DNA of 34,998 bases from Gammaproteobacteria bacterium (GTDB lineage: Bacteria; Pseudomonadota; Gammaproteobacteria; Xanthomonadales; Wenzhouxiangellaceae). The translations under genes were made by a program, and so were the position numbers. Below the pieces are notes generated by a model that had not been told where the DNA came from, ran no database searches, and saw nothing but the letters and a program-made list of their open reading frames with translations. Positions 8,890 to 16,194 of the stretch are shown in pieces. The stretch's first letter is position 1, and the number at the start of each line of letters is the position of its first letter. The stretch lies in the NCBI GenBank assembly GCA_009908385.1, contig JAAAPE010000055.1:1-34998 (forward strand). The letters are read 5' to 3'.

Positions 8890-9179
8890 GGCCCTGTCGT
8901 GAGGTTGCGCTGATCGTTCATGGATACGGGCGGCGAGCCGCCGTTGTTCCTTGCTCGAGAGCGCCGCCATGGTCCATGGTTGACCGTGCACGCAATGCTT
9001 AAGGTCAGCGCCCGTCCGGTTCCGAGGGACTTGTCGTATCAGGCCTGACAACTTCCTCTGTAGCGTGCAGAAACTTGCGGAAGCCAGTTCGTGAGTCAGG
9101 CCACCCAACATTTCGAGAGCTTCCAATCCGTGAGGCAGATCATTCTGGTTCAGATTGTTCCGACGGGCTTGCGCAACGA
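8890..9179. other. Intergenic sequence, no gene recognised
   Basis: This stretch lies between the transporter relic and the stop of the next minus-strand gene. The open minus-strand frame crossing it has no recognisable domain and only a TTG near its upstream end. It could be further decayed sequence. Confidence 0.35.
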
Positions 9180-9908
9180 CTAGGTCAACGGGAGGGAAAG
9201 GTACCAGCCCGCGAAGGCTTCCCAGGCTGGCGAGTCGGTCAGTCCCATGAACACCGGCAGTTGCGACAACAGGAAAAGCGCCAGCACGATCGGGAAGACC
9301 TCGCGGCCTCGGCGGGCATCACGTTCGAGCCAGATCAGGGCCAGCAGGATAATGTCGGTGACCGCGAAGGTCACGAACTGGGGCGGAATGCCCAGGTCGG
9401 GCAGCAGGCGGGCCAGCACGGGGTCGATGAAGGTCAGTCCGGTGGCCACCATGTAGCGGGCGTGCACCAGACGGTCCCTGCGCTCGAGCATGCCCATAAG
9501 CCAGAACAGGCCGAACAATGCTCCGAGCGAAAGTTGCAGGTAGAGGATGTAGCGCCCGAGTGGCCAGACGTCCGGTGCGGAGCGGCTGCCCAGTTGGCTG
9601 TGCGCTGCAAGGACGAAGGCGGCGACCACGAGCGGTGCGAGCGCCAGTGAGGCGTAGCCCAGCCGGCGGTGCCATGCAGGCTTGCGGTTGCGGATCAGCA
9701 AGGGCTGGGTGAACAGCAGCGCGAACCACAGCGTCGCGGTGATCGCGTGGAAGTGCAGAAAGGGCGTGCCCAGCGTGGCGGGGCTGGACAGGTAGCGCGG
9801 CCAGAAGGCCATGACCGCCAGGATCATCAACGCCATGACGGCCGGTGCCGTCCATTTGATCAGGTCCAGCCCCGGGGCGGCGCGCAGGCCGACGCTCGTC
9901 TCATTCAT
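9180..9908 (-). CDS. Multi-pass inner-membrane protein of unknown function
   Basis: The 242-residue protein has about seven hydrophobic segments, among them APAVMALMILAVMAFW, FHAITATLWFALLFTQPLL, LGYASLALAPLVVAAFVLAA, YILYLQLSLGALFGLFWLMG and FPIVLALFLLSQLPVFMGL. Histidines recur at helix ends (HFHA, WHRRLG, VHARYM), a pattern compatible with haem or metal binding as in DUF2306-like membrane proteins, but this is only suggestive. GAGGGAGGG lies six bases before the ATG. It is a single gene, with an intergenic gap on both sides. I do not recognise a function. Confidence 0.82.
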   Translation of the reverse strand: MNETSVGLRAAPGLDLIKWTAPAVMALMILAVMAFWPRYLSSPATLGTPFLHFHAITATLWFALLFTQPLLIRNRKPAWHRRLGYASLALAPLVVAAFVLAAHSQLGSRSAPDVWPLGRYILYLQLSLGALFGLFWLMGMLERRDRLVHARYMVATGLTFIDPVLARLLPDLGIPPQFVTFAVTDIILLALIWLERDARRGREVFPIVLALFLLSQLPVFMGLTDSPAWEAFAGWYLSLPLT

Positions 9909-10238
9909 GGGTTGCCCTCCCTCAGGCAGCGCATCGCGTGGCCGCTTTCAAGCGTTGCACGAAGCCCTCGATGGGACTATCTCGGGCCTGTCGGCGCGAT
10001 GCCTTTCATAAATATGATTCAGGATCGTGAGCCATGTCAATCTTTTCGAACGACGCCGACAGCCTTTCTTGCGGCATTCCGGCGGGTCGGGCGACCCGCT
10101 ACCCGGAAGGTCGCCTGCCTTGAGGTAAGAAATGAGAATGCCAAGACGGGACAAGACCCATCGAGGCGTCTCGCCGACGCTTGCTGGGCGGCTCTATCAG
10201 CGCCGTCGCGCTGGACTCTTCGAGGGGGAGAGCGCCTG
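9909..10238. other. Intergenic gap with a GC-rich hairpin
   Basis: This gap of about 330 bp carries the upstream region of the membrane protein gene, with an AT-rich patch (CATAAATATGATTC, near 10008-10021). It also holds a hairpin at 10082-10099, where GCGGGTC pairs with GACCCGC around a four-base loop. The hairpin has no T-run on either strand, so it is a weak terminator candidate for the minus-strand hydrolase gene. No coding sequence is supported. Confidence 0.4.
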
Positions 10239-11054
10239 CTATTCTCTCGTTCGGTCGTTGGCCGGGCTGAAGCTGACGAACAGGCGAGCGACGCCTTCCG
10301 GGTCTTCCCGATGGGGAACATGATTGCCGACGTACTCGACCACCGGAAAGCCGAGTTCCTCGGCTCGTTTCGCCGTCACGTTGAAATCGTCTGTTCCGCC
10401 GGCCGTCTCGCGGGTGATGATGTAGCCGGCGGGCACGCCATTGCCGGGCGCGCCCGCGAGTTTGATGGGCTCGACGAAGGTGCCCACGGGATGGGGTACG
10501 TCAGTCCGCGGCGGCGTGCCGGGCGCCACCCAGCCCGGCGGAATCCCGCCGGCGTTCGTGGGCTCGGAAAGCATGCGTTCCGCCGCTTCGTCCGTGCATA
10601 GCTCGCTGGGCTCGGCATCCCGACCCACTGCCAAGATGCACTCGCCGTCGAACGGCAGGAACGCGTCGAAGTAGACCAGCCGCTCGAGCCGCTCGGGAAT
10701 CGCCTCTGCCACGCCCGTGATGACCATGCCGCCGTAGCTGTGCCCGACCAGGATCACGTCGTCGAGCTGTTCGAAGCGCAGCACGTTGACCACATCAGCG
10801 ATGTGCGTTGTCAGGTCGATGCCCGGAGACAGCAGGTGGCGCCGCTCGCCGAGGCCAGTCAGCGTCGGCCGGTGGACTTCGAAGCCGCGGGATTCGAGGA
10901 CAGCTGCCGTTTCCTTCCAGTCCCAGCCGCCGCCCCAGGCGCCATGGACGATCACGACGGTCCGGGCCGGGGATCGTGTTTCAGCCGGGGCCCATGGCGC
11001 GACCATCAACAGGAGCAAGAGGGCGAAGAACGCCCGTGTCCGTTCTAGCGTCAT
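10239..11054 (-). CDS. Exported alpha/beta-fold hydrolase, EstC/hydroxynitrile lyase-like
   Basis: The ATG at 11054 gives a signal peptide (TRAFFALLLLLMVAPWAPA) and lies behind AGAAAGAGAG; an upstream 26-residue extension is unlikely. The 271-residue product begins its fold with VVIVHGAWGGGWDW, which supplies the oxyanion-hole HG, and continues RPTLTGLGERRHLLSPGIDL and THIADVVNVL, then the nucleophile elbow GHSYGGM with Ser106. This run is characteristic of EstC-type esterases related to plant hydroxynitrile lyases. A His in GNHVPHREDPEG near the C-terminus is the likely third triad member. It probably hydrolyses esters in the periplasm. The sugar dehydrogenase gene lies just upstream on the same strand, 112 bp away, so cotranscription is possible. 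Confidence 0.88.
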   Translation of the reverse strand: MTLERTRAFFALLLLLMVAPWAPAETRSPARTVVIVHGAWGGGWDWKETAAVLESRGFEVHRPTLTGLGERRHLLSPGIDLTTHIADVVNVLRFEQLDDVILVGHSYGGMVITGVAEAIPERLERLVYFDAFLPFDGECILAVGRDAEPSELCTDEAAERMLSEPTNAGGIPPGWVAPGTPPRTDVPHPVGTFVEPIKLAGAPGNGVPAGYIITRETAGGTDDFNVTAKRAEELGFPVVEYVGNHVPHREDPEGVARLFVSFSPANDRTRE

Positions 11055-11142
11055 GCCGGCTCTCTTTCTGGTGGCGAGTCGTGTGGGGGCGGTTGGTCCC
11101 CGCAGCTTCACTCCAGAAGATGGAATATTCATATCCGCTGGC

Positions 11143-11178
11143 CCACGTTCATTGACGTGACGTTACTCACGAACGTGG
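11143..11178 (-). terminator. Inverted repeat at the end of the sugar dehydrogenase gene
   Basis: CCACGTTC and GAACGTGG form a perfect 8-bp dyad that spans the stop codon region. Read on the minus strand, an inner GTGA/TCAC pair extends the stem across a six-base bulge. There is no T-run, so it may be an attenuator or RNA-stabilising hairpin between this gene and the esterase gene, not a full terminator. Confidence 0.35.
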
Positions 11179-12309
11179 CGTGAGTTTCAGCAGTCGACCC
11201 CGGCTCTCGCCGCGCTCGTCCTCCAAGACCCAGATGCTCCCGTCCGGCGCTTCCTCGATGCTGCGGATTCGTGCGCCCATGTCGTAACGCTCGACCTCGC
11301 TGGCATCGTTGCCGTCAAAACGGATGCGCACGATGGCCTGAGACGACAGCCCGGCCGCTAAGGCGTCGCCCTGCCATCCCTCGAAGAGGTCGCCGCCGTA
11401 GATCATGAAGTCGCCGGGAGAAATGACCGGTGTCCAGCTGATCACGGGCGCGGTGAACTCCGGACGGGCGTCGTGATCCGGCATGTCGCGTCCGTCGTAG
11501 TGGTCGCCGTTGGAGACCACCGGGTAGCCGTAGTTTTCACCGCGGACGATGCGGTTCAGCTCGTCGCCGCCCGCCGGGCCCATCTCGATTACCCACAGTT
11601 GCCCGTCGGAATCGAAGGCCATGCCCAGGGGGTTGCGATGGCCCAGGGTCCAGACCTCGCCGTAGGGGCCGACCCCATCGACCAGCGGCTCTTCTTCGAT
11701 GTAGTTGACGAAGGGGTTGTCGGACGGTATCGAGCCATCCTCTTCGAGCCTCAGGATCTTGCCCATGTTGCTCTGCATGTCCTGCGCGGGCGTGAATTTC
11801 TGTCGTTCGCCCGACGAGATCCACAGGTAGCCCTCGTCGTCGAAGGCGAGCCGATGACCGTAGTGGCCGTCGTCCAGAACCTTCGGATACTGGCGCCAGA
11901 TCACTTCCCCGTCGGTGATCCGGCCGCCGCGTTCGCCGAGCTCAAGAACCGCGCGCATGACCGCGGCACCCCGCGTGTCGCCTATGCCGGCTTCGGCGTA
12001 GCTGATGTAGACGATCCCGTTGTCCGCGTAGTCCGGATGCAGGATCACGTCGCCGAGTCCACCCTGACCGCGATAGTCTACGTCCGGCAATCCTTCGATC
12101 GGTGGTGATTGCCGGCCTTCTTTGGTAACGACCCGAAGATTCCCCTTCTTCTCGGTAACCAGCATCCGGCCGTTCGGCAGGAACGTGAGCGTCCATGGTT
12201 CGTCGAAGGAGGCGATTGGTTCGACCGAGAAGGGGCGTTCGTCCTGGGCCTGGACAGAGAACGCGAGAAGAAGTCCGAGCAGCGATGTTGATGCGAATCG
12301 TCTAAACAT
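11167..12309 (-). CDS. yliI: PQQ-dependent aldose sugar dehydrogenase, YliI/Asd type
   Basis: The 380-residue product is a secreted soluble glucose/aldose dehydrogenase of the six-bladed propeller class (GSDH/YliI family). It has a signal peptide (MFRRFASTSLLGLLLAFSVQ) cleaved after AQA, and family motifs in order: EPWTLTFLPNGRMLVTEK; GGLGDVILHPDYADNGIVY; GHYGHRLAFDDEGYLWISSG with His149 and His152 near the quinone site; LGHRNPLGMAFD; and EMGPAGGDELN. Such enzymes oxidise aldoses to lactones in the periplasm using PQQ and calcium and pass electrons to the respiratory chain. GGGAGG precedes the ATG at six bases. No pqq synthesis genes are visible in the window, so holoenzyme formation depends on genes elsewhere or on external PQQ. 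Substrate is inferred from family only. Confidence 0.93.
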   Translation of the reverse strand: MFRRFASTSLLGLLLAFSVQAQDERPFSVEPIASFDEPWTLTFLPNGRMLVTEKKGNLRVVTKEGRQSPPIEGLPDVDYRGQGGLGDVILHPDYADNGIVYISYAEAGIGDTRGAAVMRAVLELGERGGRITDGEVIWRQYPKVLDDGHYGHRLAFDDEGYLWISSGERQKFTPAQDMQSNMGKILRLEEDGSIPSDNPFVNYIEEEPLVDGVGPYGEVWTLGHRNPLGMAFDSDGQLWVIEMGPAGGDELNRIVRGENYGYPVVSNGDHYDGRDMPDHDARPEFTAPVISWTPVISPGDFMIYGGDLFEGWQGDALAAGLSSQAIVRIRFDGNDASEVERYDMGARIRSIEEAPDGSIWVLEDERGESRGRLLKLTPRS

Positions 12310-12415
12310 GGGTGGCCTCCCGTTGATGGCTCTCTTTCACTGTACCGAATCAGCCGTTCGGAGTATATGAACGGAGAATCCGGAAATCCGCGGCTTGCCC
12401 AACGTGGTGAGTGTC

Positions 12416-12594
12416 ATGTCCGACGCCCACGGTGAGACCTCGACCAATCTTCTCCGCCTTTCTTTCTACTGATCATCCTTCCCGTCATGGGTGCCGGCGT
12501 ACTGATCCAGGCCCGCGACGTGATGGGGCACCTGGTCATTCCTTTCCTGGGAAGTTACGCGCTGACTGCATTGCTTCTGATGCTCTCGACCTGA
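12416..12594 (+). pseudogene. Possible small membrane protein gene broken by a one-base frameshift
   Basis: An ATG at 12416 with GGTGAG upstream reads MSDAHGETSTNLLRLSFY and then a stop. The neighbouring frame reads straight on with FFLLIILPVMGAGVLIQARD and VMGHLVIPFLGSYALTALLL, ending at 12594. Joined by a single-base change near 12467, the two give about 57 residues with two membrane helices. An ATG at 12487 could also make a 35-residue product alone. I do not recognise the family, and both parts could be chance, but the continuity of a hydrophobic segment across the break is suggestive. Confidence 0.35.
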
Positions 12595-12712
12595 CGGCCA
12601 GGACGAAACCCTGCAGGGTCCGGTCGTCCGGGTCTCCCCGTCCTTCTGGCCGAATGCGCCGCTCGTGGACGTTCAGGGTCGGGCGAGCCTGCGCCGGCAG
12701 AGACGATACCTT

Positions 12713-13540
12713 TCAGAAGAACACCAGGCACCGCGTTTCCAGGCTCTCCCTGGCCGGGGCGTCGTCGGGTGCGTTCGGATCCCTGCACGAGGAATGCGGC
12801 GTGAAGCGGGTGGTTCCATCGAGTGCCGAGTCGTAGGTCTTGAACAGGAGCACTTCGTCGCGATTCATTTCGGGAAAGTAGTACCAGCGTTGGCTCGGGT
12901 CATGCATGGCCACCTGCAGCTCGCCGATGCGGTCTTCTCCGCGTCGCTCGACGGCGACGAGATCGTTCTCCCGAATCGTGCGCGCGTCACAGAGCACGAG
13001 CGGATGGTCGAGCACGGGTGCGCCGATCGATCGCCAGGCATTGATGATCGCGAATCGGCGCTGCTTCAGCCGGGCGGCGTCCTCAGGCGAATCGCTGAAG
13101 AAATCATCGAGCCGTCTGGGGCCTGAATCATGCGTGTAGTCGTTATGGACGATGTTGGCTGGATCGCGGGAGCCGCGGGCCTGCTGGTTCGAGACCGAAG
13201 AGCTCCGTCGGGTGTCGTCGAAGACCTCCACCCGCTGCGCACCTGTCACCCGCTTGATCAGGTCGATCAGCTCGGGATGGTAGGTCGACTCGAGCGCCGA
13301 GTCGCTGTAGAAGTCGATGACCTCGCTACGGTGCGCAATCAGCACGAAGCCTTCGTTATCCAAATCGCTTTCTGGCAACGCGGCCCTGGCATCGTGAATT
13401 TCGACCTCGTGGTTACGGTAGTTGCCGAGATGCTCCGTCTCGTCGCCGCCTCCCCTGGAGGGCACGTAGACCAGCGGTGCCGAAAGGTCGGCCAGAAACT
13501 TGAGCTCAGCTCGCAGAGGTGCCCGGGATGATGGATTCAT
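12713..13540 (-). CDS. CmcJ/NvfI-like Fe(II)/2-oxoglutarate oxygenase family protein
   Basis: The 275-residue protein matches the CmcJ/NvfI family across its length. Key landmarks are DARAALPESDLDNEGFVLIA, then VHNDYT (about 131-136) giving the HxD of a facial triad with His132 and Asp134, then NAWRSIGAPVLDHPLVLCDA, then RWYYFPEMNRDEVLLFKTYDS and RFTPHSS with His249 as the probable distal ligand. The C-terminal ESLETRCLVFF is also typical. Members of this family act in cephamycin and fungal meroterpenoid pathways, yet most bacterial ones are uncharacterised, so substrate cannot be inferred. AAGGGAG precedes the ATG at six bases. It stands alone, divergent from the dsbC gene. Confidence 0.87.
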   Translation of the reverse strand: MNPSSRAPLRAELKFLADLSAPLVYVPSRGGGDETEHLGNYRNHEVEIHDARAALPESDLDNEGFVLIAHRSEVIDFYSDSALESTYHPELIDLIKRVTGAQRVEVFDDTRRSSSVSNQQARGSRDPANIVHNDYTHDSGPRRLDDFFSDSPEDAARLKQRRFAIINAWRSIGAPVLDHPLVLCDARTIRENDLVAVERRGEDRIGELQVAMHDPSQRWYYFPEMNRDEVLLFKTYDSALDGTTRFTPHSSCRDPNAPDDAPARESLETRCLVFF

Positions 13541-13802
13541 CGCGTGCTCCCTTGGTTACGGTCGGGGCTTGAAGAGGACATGCAGGCGACAAGCCTACGC
13601 ACTCGAGTGGCGACTGTCCATCAACGAGGATGGCAGAGTGCCCACGCAAATAGTTGATCGAACAAGGCTGTCCAAGGATCAGTCGCAGGGGTGCAGTGTT
13701 GCCGACAATCGCGGACTCATCGGAACCCAGACTGCAATCGAGGGTCACAAACTCGAGGTCGGGCGTCACGGGCCGACCGCTCATTCTCTATCGGGAGTCA
13801 CG

Positions 13803-14531
13803 ATGAAGAACAAGAGCCTCTGGTATTCCTTTCTGATGTTGCTGCTGGTCTCTGGACCCGCGCTAGCGACATTCGATCAAGTCGAGCAGCGCCTGGAAAA
13901 GCTGTTTGGAGCCGATGGCGGGTGGGTGATTGCGAGTACACCGATCGATGGCCTGGTTCAAGTGACGGTGGGTACCGACGTTTTCTTCCTGACCGAGGAC
14001 GGGCAGTATCTCGTCGAGGGGCGGCTGGTCAATCTGGACACGCGGGACGACCTGAGCGAATTGGCCAGGCGCGACATCCGTGTGCAATTACTTGAAGAGG
14101 TCGACACGAGCACTTTGATCTCTTACGGCCCGGCGGATGCCGACTACGAGCTGCTGGTCTTCACCGATACCGACTGTGGATACTGCCGCCGCCTGCACGG
14201 TTTGATCGAGGATTACAACGAGCTGGGCATCAGGGTGAGTTATGCGGCATTCCCTCGTGCCGGTCTTGGCAGCACCACCTACACCGACCTCGTATCAGTC
14301 TGGTGCTCGGGCCGCCCCGAAAGGGCCATGGACCAGGCGCAGTCCGGTCAGTCGATTCAGCCGCAACAATGCGACGACCCGGTGAGCGCGCACTACAAAC
14401 TGGGCCAGCAGATGGGCATTGGCGGAACTCCGACAATGATCACGCCGTCTGGCGAAATGATACTCGGCATCGTTCAGCCGGCCGAGCTGCGCGATCGCCT
14501 CGACCAGGCGGCCGCGGGTGTGGGTTCATGA
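13803..14531 (+). CDS. dsbC: Thiol:disulfide interchange protein DsbC
   Basis: DsbC is the periplasmic disulfide isomerase that repairs wrongly paired cysteines and is kept reduced by DsbD. The 242-residue length fits. It has a signal peptide (MKNKSLWYSFLMLLLVSGPA, cleaved after LA), a dimerisation domain with VVTV-type strands (QVTVGTDVFFLTEDGQYLVE), the linker, and a thioredoxin-like domain with catalytic CGYC at 125-128 (FTDTDCGYCRRLH), a second Cys pair at about 168 and 190, and the cis-proline loop GGTPT near 210. The start at 13803 was chosen for the signal peptide; the frame is open upstream for a further 100 residues without homology. It stands alone between opposing genes. Confidence 0.95.
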   Translation: MKNKSLWYSFLMLLLVSGPALATFDQVEQRLEKLFGADGGWVIASTPIDGLVQVTVGTDVFFLTEDGQYLVEGRLVNLDTRDDLSELARRDIRVQLLEEVDTSTLISYGPADADYELLVFTDTDCGYCRRLHGLIEDYNELGIRVSYAAFPRAGLGSTTYTDLVSVWCSGRPERAMDQAQSGQSIQPQQCDDPVSAHYKLGQQMGIGGTPTMITPSGEMILGIVQPAELRDRLDQAAAGVGS

Positions 14532-14865
14532 CCATGGGCCCACCACTGGCTTTGCGCCTTTTCCCATTGATGGCGGCTGTGCTTGCTCGGCTCCGCTCCC
14601 CATGCCTTTCTGACTGACTTCAGGCCGTCCCGGCCGGCTGGCTGGGAGGTTTCTCCGGGCAAGACGGCGGCTGCCGCTGGAAGTTTCCTCGAAGCCTGCA
14701 TGGGGCGCTTCGAGTGCGACTCCAATTCGTGGCTGTCCTGGATTCCCCGCTGGATTCCCAGTACTGGATTCCCACTGCGCGGTGAGTGGTGTCTCCAAGA
14801 CCTGGCGAGCCGCCGACAGGAATCAGGACGACGAGAGGATCTGCGTTGCGATCGGGAGCGCTTTC
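14532..14865. other. Intergenic gap between dsbC and response regulator, with short direct repeats
   Basis: No gene is supported here. Between the convergent ends of dsbC and the regulator gene, the only structure I see is a set of three direct copies of CTGGATTCCC (listed separately). Small frames on both strands across this stretch are of random composition. Confidence 0.45.
14738..14773 (+). repeat. Three tandem-like copies of CTGGATTCCC
   Basis: Copies start at 14738, 14750 and 14764, so they are spaced 12 and 14 bases apart. The unit resembles the start of the dispersed CTGGATTCCCGC-type inverted repeat found in many proteobacterial genomes, but the complementary arm is not present here. 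A decayed repeat element is the simplest reading. Confidence 0.6.
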
Positions 14866-15828
14866 TCAGCCGGCAGGCGTATGCGTTGGGCCGCTGACCG
14901 CGGCCCGCCAGTGAAGCAGTCGAAATGCTTCCTCGAGCAGGTTTCGCGGGTCGTCGTCGCCGTCAAGATTGGGGAATTGGACCGCGAAGCGCACGTCGAT
15001 CGGGACCTGCATGCTCGCGAAGCTCATGTGCGTGCCGACCAGCCGGCTGCGAAGTCGCCGGATCAGGGTATGGGAACCCGCCCGGCCGGTTCCCATGAGG
15101 ATCACGCTGTTGATGTCGTCGGCCGTCCGGTGAACGCCGTCTTCGTCGCGAAGCTCCTCGTGGATGACGCGATCGATATTGCGCATGGCAGCCTCGGCCC
15201 AGTGACGGCCGAAGCGGTTCTTGAGACGCCAATAGCCCTGGAACTGGATGTGCAGGAGCGACAGATCCAACTGCTGGCGCTGGTGGAAGCAGATCATCTG
15301 CTGCAAGCGGCGGCAGTAGGCGCCCGGCTCTTCGACTTGTCCCGCGCCGGCGGCTGCGGACCCCGCCTCGTAGTGGGGGGCGGGCAATTCCGAGACCTGG
15401 GCTGTGCGATCAGGCGCTGACCGGGGCCTCCTGCGTTTGCCCGCGTCCAGGGCGGCGCGCAGGTCGTCGGGGGTGAATGGTTTGGCGATGAAGTCGCTCG
15501 CGCCCTCGCTGAGCGCGAGCTCACGCGCATTCAGCTCATCCTCGCCGGTGACGACGAGCAGGGGCAGTTTGCTGATCCTCAGTTCAGGGGAACGGCGAAC
15601 GCGTCGGATCAGCTCGTAACCGTCCATCACGGGCATCATCAGATCGGTGAAGATCAGATCGATCTGATCGTCGCGCTCGAGCATCTCCCATGCTTCCCGG
15701 CCATCCCTGGCGAGCACCAGGTCGCAGTGGCCGTCCAGAAACTTGCCCCCGGCAAGGCGCATCAGTTTCGAGTCATCGACGAACAGCACGCGACGCTGTC
15801 GGGTTGATTGGTCAATGGCCTGTAACAT
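14866..15828 (-). CDS. Response regulator with degenerate GGDEF-like output domain
   Basis: The 320-residue protein has an N-terminal receiver domain: VLFVDDS with acidic Asp18/Asp19, the phosphoacceptor Asp62 in FTDLMMPVMDGYE, Thr94 in VVTGE and Lys116 in IAKPF. After a low-complexity linker (about 130-165) the C-terminal part follows the diguanylate cyclase fold pattern (LSLLHIQFQGYWRLKNRFGR; AMRNIDRVIHEELRDEDGVH), but the active-site loop reads RTADDINSVIL where active enzymes have GGDEF. It is thus very unlikely to make c-di-GMP; it may bind a nucleotide or act as a protein interaction module. No histidine kinase gene is adjacent. Upstream sits a near-consensus sigma-54 promoter, so expression should require an enhancer-binding activator. 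Confidence 0.87.
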   Translation of the reverse strand: MLQAIDQSTRQRRVLFVDDSKLMRLAGGKFLDGHCDLVLARDGREAWEMLERDDQIDLIFTDLMMPVMDGYELIRRVRRSPELRISKLPLLVVTGEDELNARELALSEGASDFIAKPFTPDDLRAALDAGKRRRPRSAPDRTAQVSELPAPHYEAGSAAAGAGQVEEPGAYCRRLQQMICFHQRQQLDLSLLHIQFQGYWRLKNRFGRHWAEAAMRNIDRVIHEELRDEDGVHRTADDINSVILMGTGRAGSHTLIRRLRSRLVGTHMSFASMQVPIDVRFAVQFPNLDGDDDPRNLLEEAFRLLHWRAAVSGPTHTPAG

Positions 15829-15857
15829 TCAGCGTCCCCTTGCCTGGTCGGTCGGCC

Positions 15858-15876
15858 CAGTTCTTCACTAGAACTG
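15858..15876 (-). promoter_or_regulatory. Perfect 7-bp inverted repeat in the regulator's 5' leader
   Basis: CAGTTCT and AGAACTG flank a five-base spacer between the predicted sigma-54 start point (near 15885) and the regulator's ATG at 15828. It could be a repressor operator or a leader hairpin that affects translation. Confidence 0.45.
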
Positions 15877-15895
15877 AGGCTATTGACGGAATATA

Positions 15896-15911
15896 TGCAA
15901 TCTGCGTGCCA
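15896..15911 (-). promoter_or_regulatory. Sigma-54 (RpoN) promoter of the response regulator gene
   Basis: On the minus strand the sequence is TGGCACGCAGATTGCA, which fits the -24/-12 consensus TGGCACG-N4-TTGCW in every defined position. It sits about 70 bp before the ATG at 15828, giving a leader of about 57 nt. Farther upstream, near 15984-16025, GGGCC-x-AAA and ACTGGTC each occur twice as direct repeats, which could be activator sites, though this is only suggestive. Confidence 0.75.
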
Positions 15912-16194
15912 AAAAGCGCAAAATCAGAACGAGTTGGCAATAATTGCGTTCGAGGCCGCCTTTTCGGATGGGGAGACATCGAGATGGGCCGAAATTTGGG
16001 CCAAACTGGTCACAATTTGACTGGTCGAATGGTGTCCTGATCGCGCTGCATCCCGGATTTCTCCGGTCTGGCCCGGATCAGTCCCGCGTGATGTCGGTCG
16101 GTGCCATTGGAGCGCATCGGGCCTGCCGAACCGGGGCGATCGGGCACCTTGCGCATTTCTTTCGTCATGACTTTGGGTGCGTTACCCTCGCGTC

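Noticed and set aside
12416-12594. Programmed frameshifting at the small membrane gene
   Set aside because: There is no classical slippery heptamer or downstream pseudoknot that I can see; decay is simpler.
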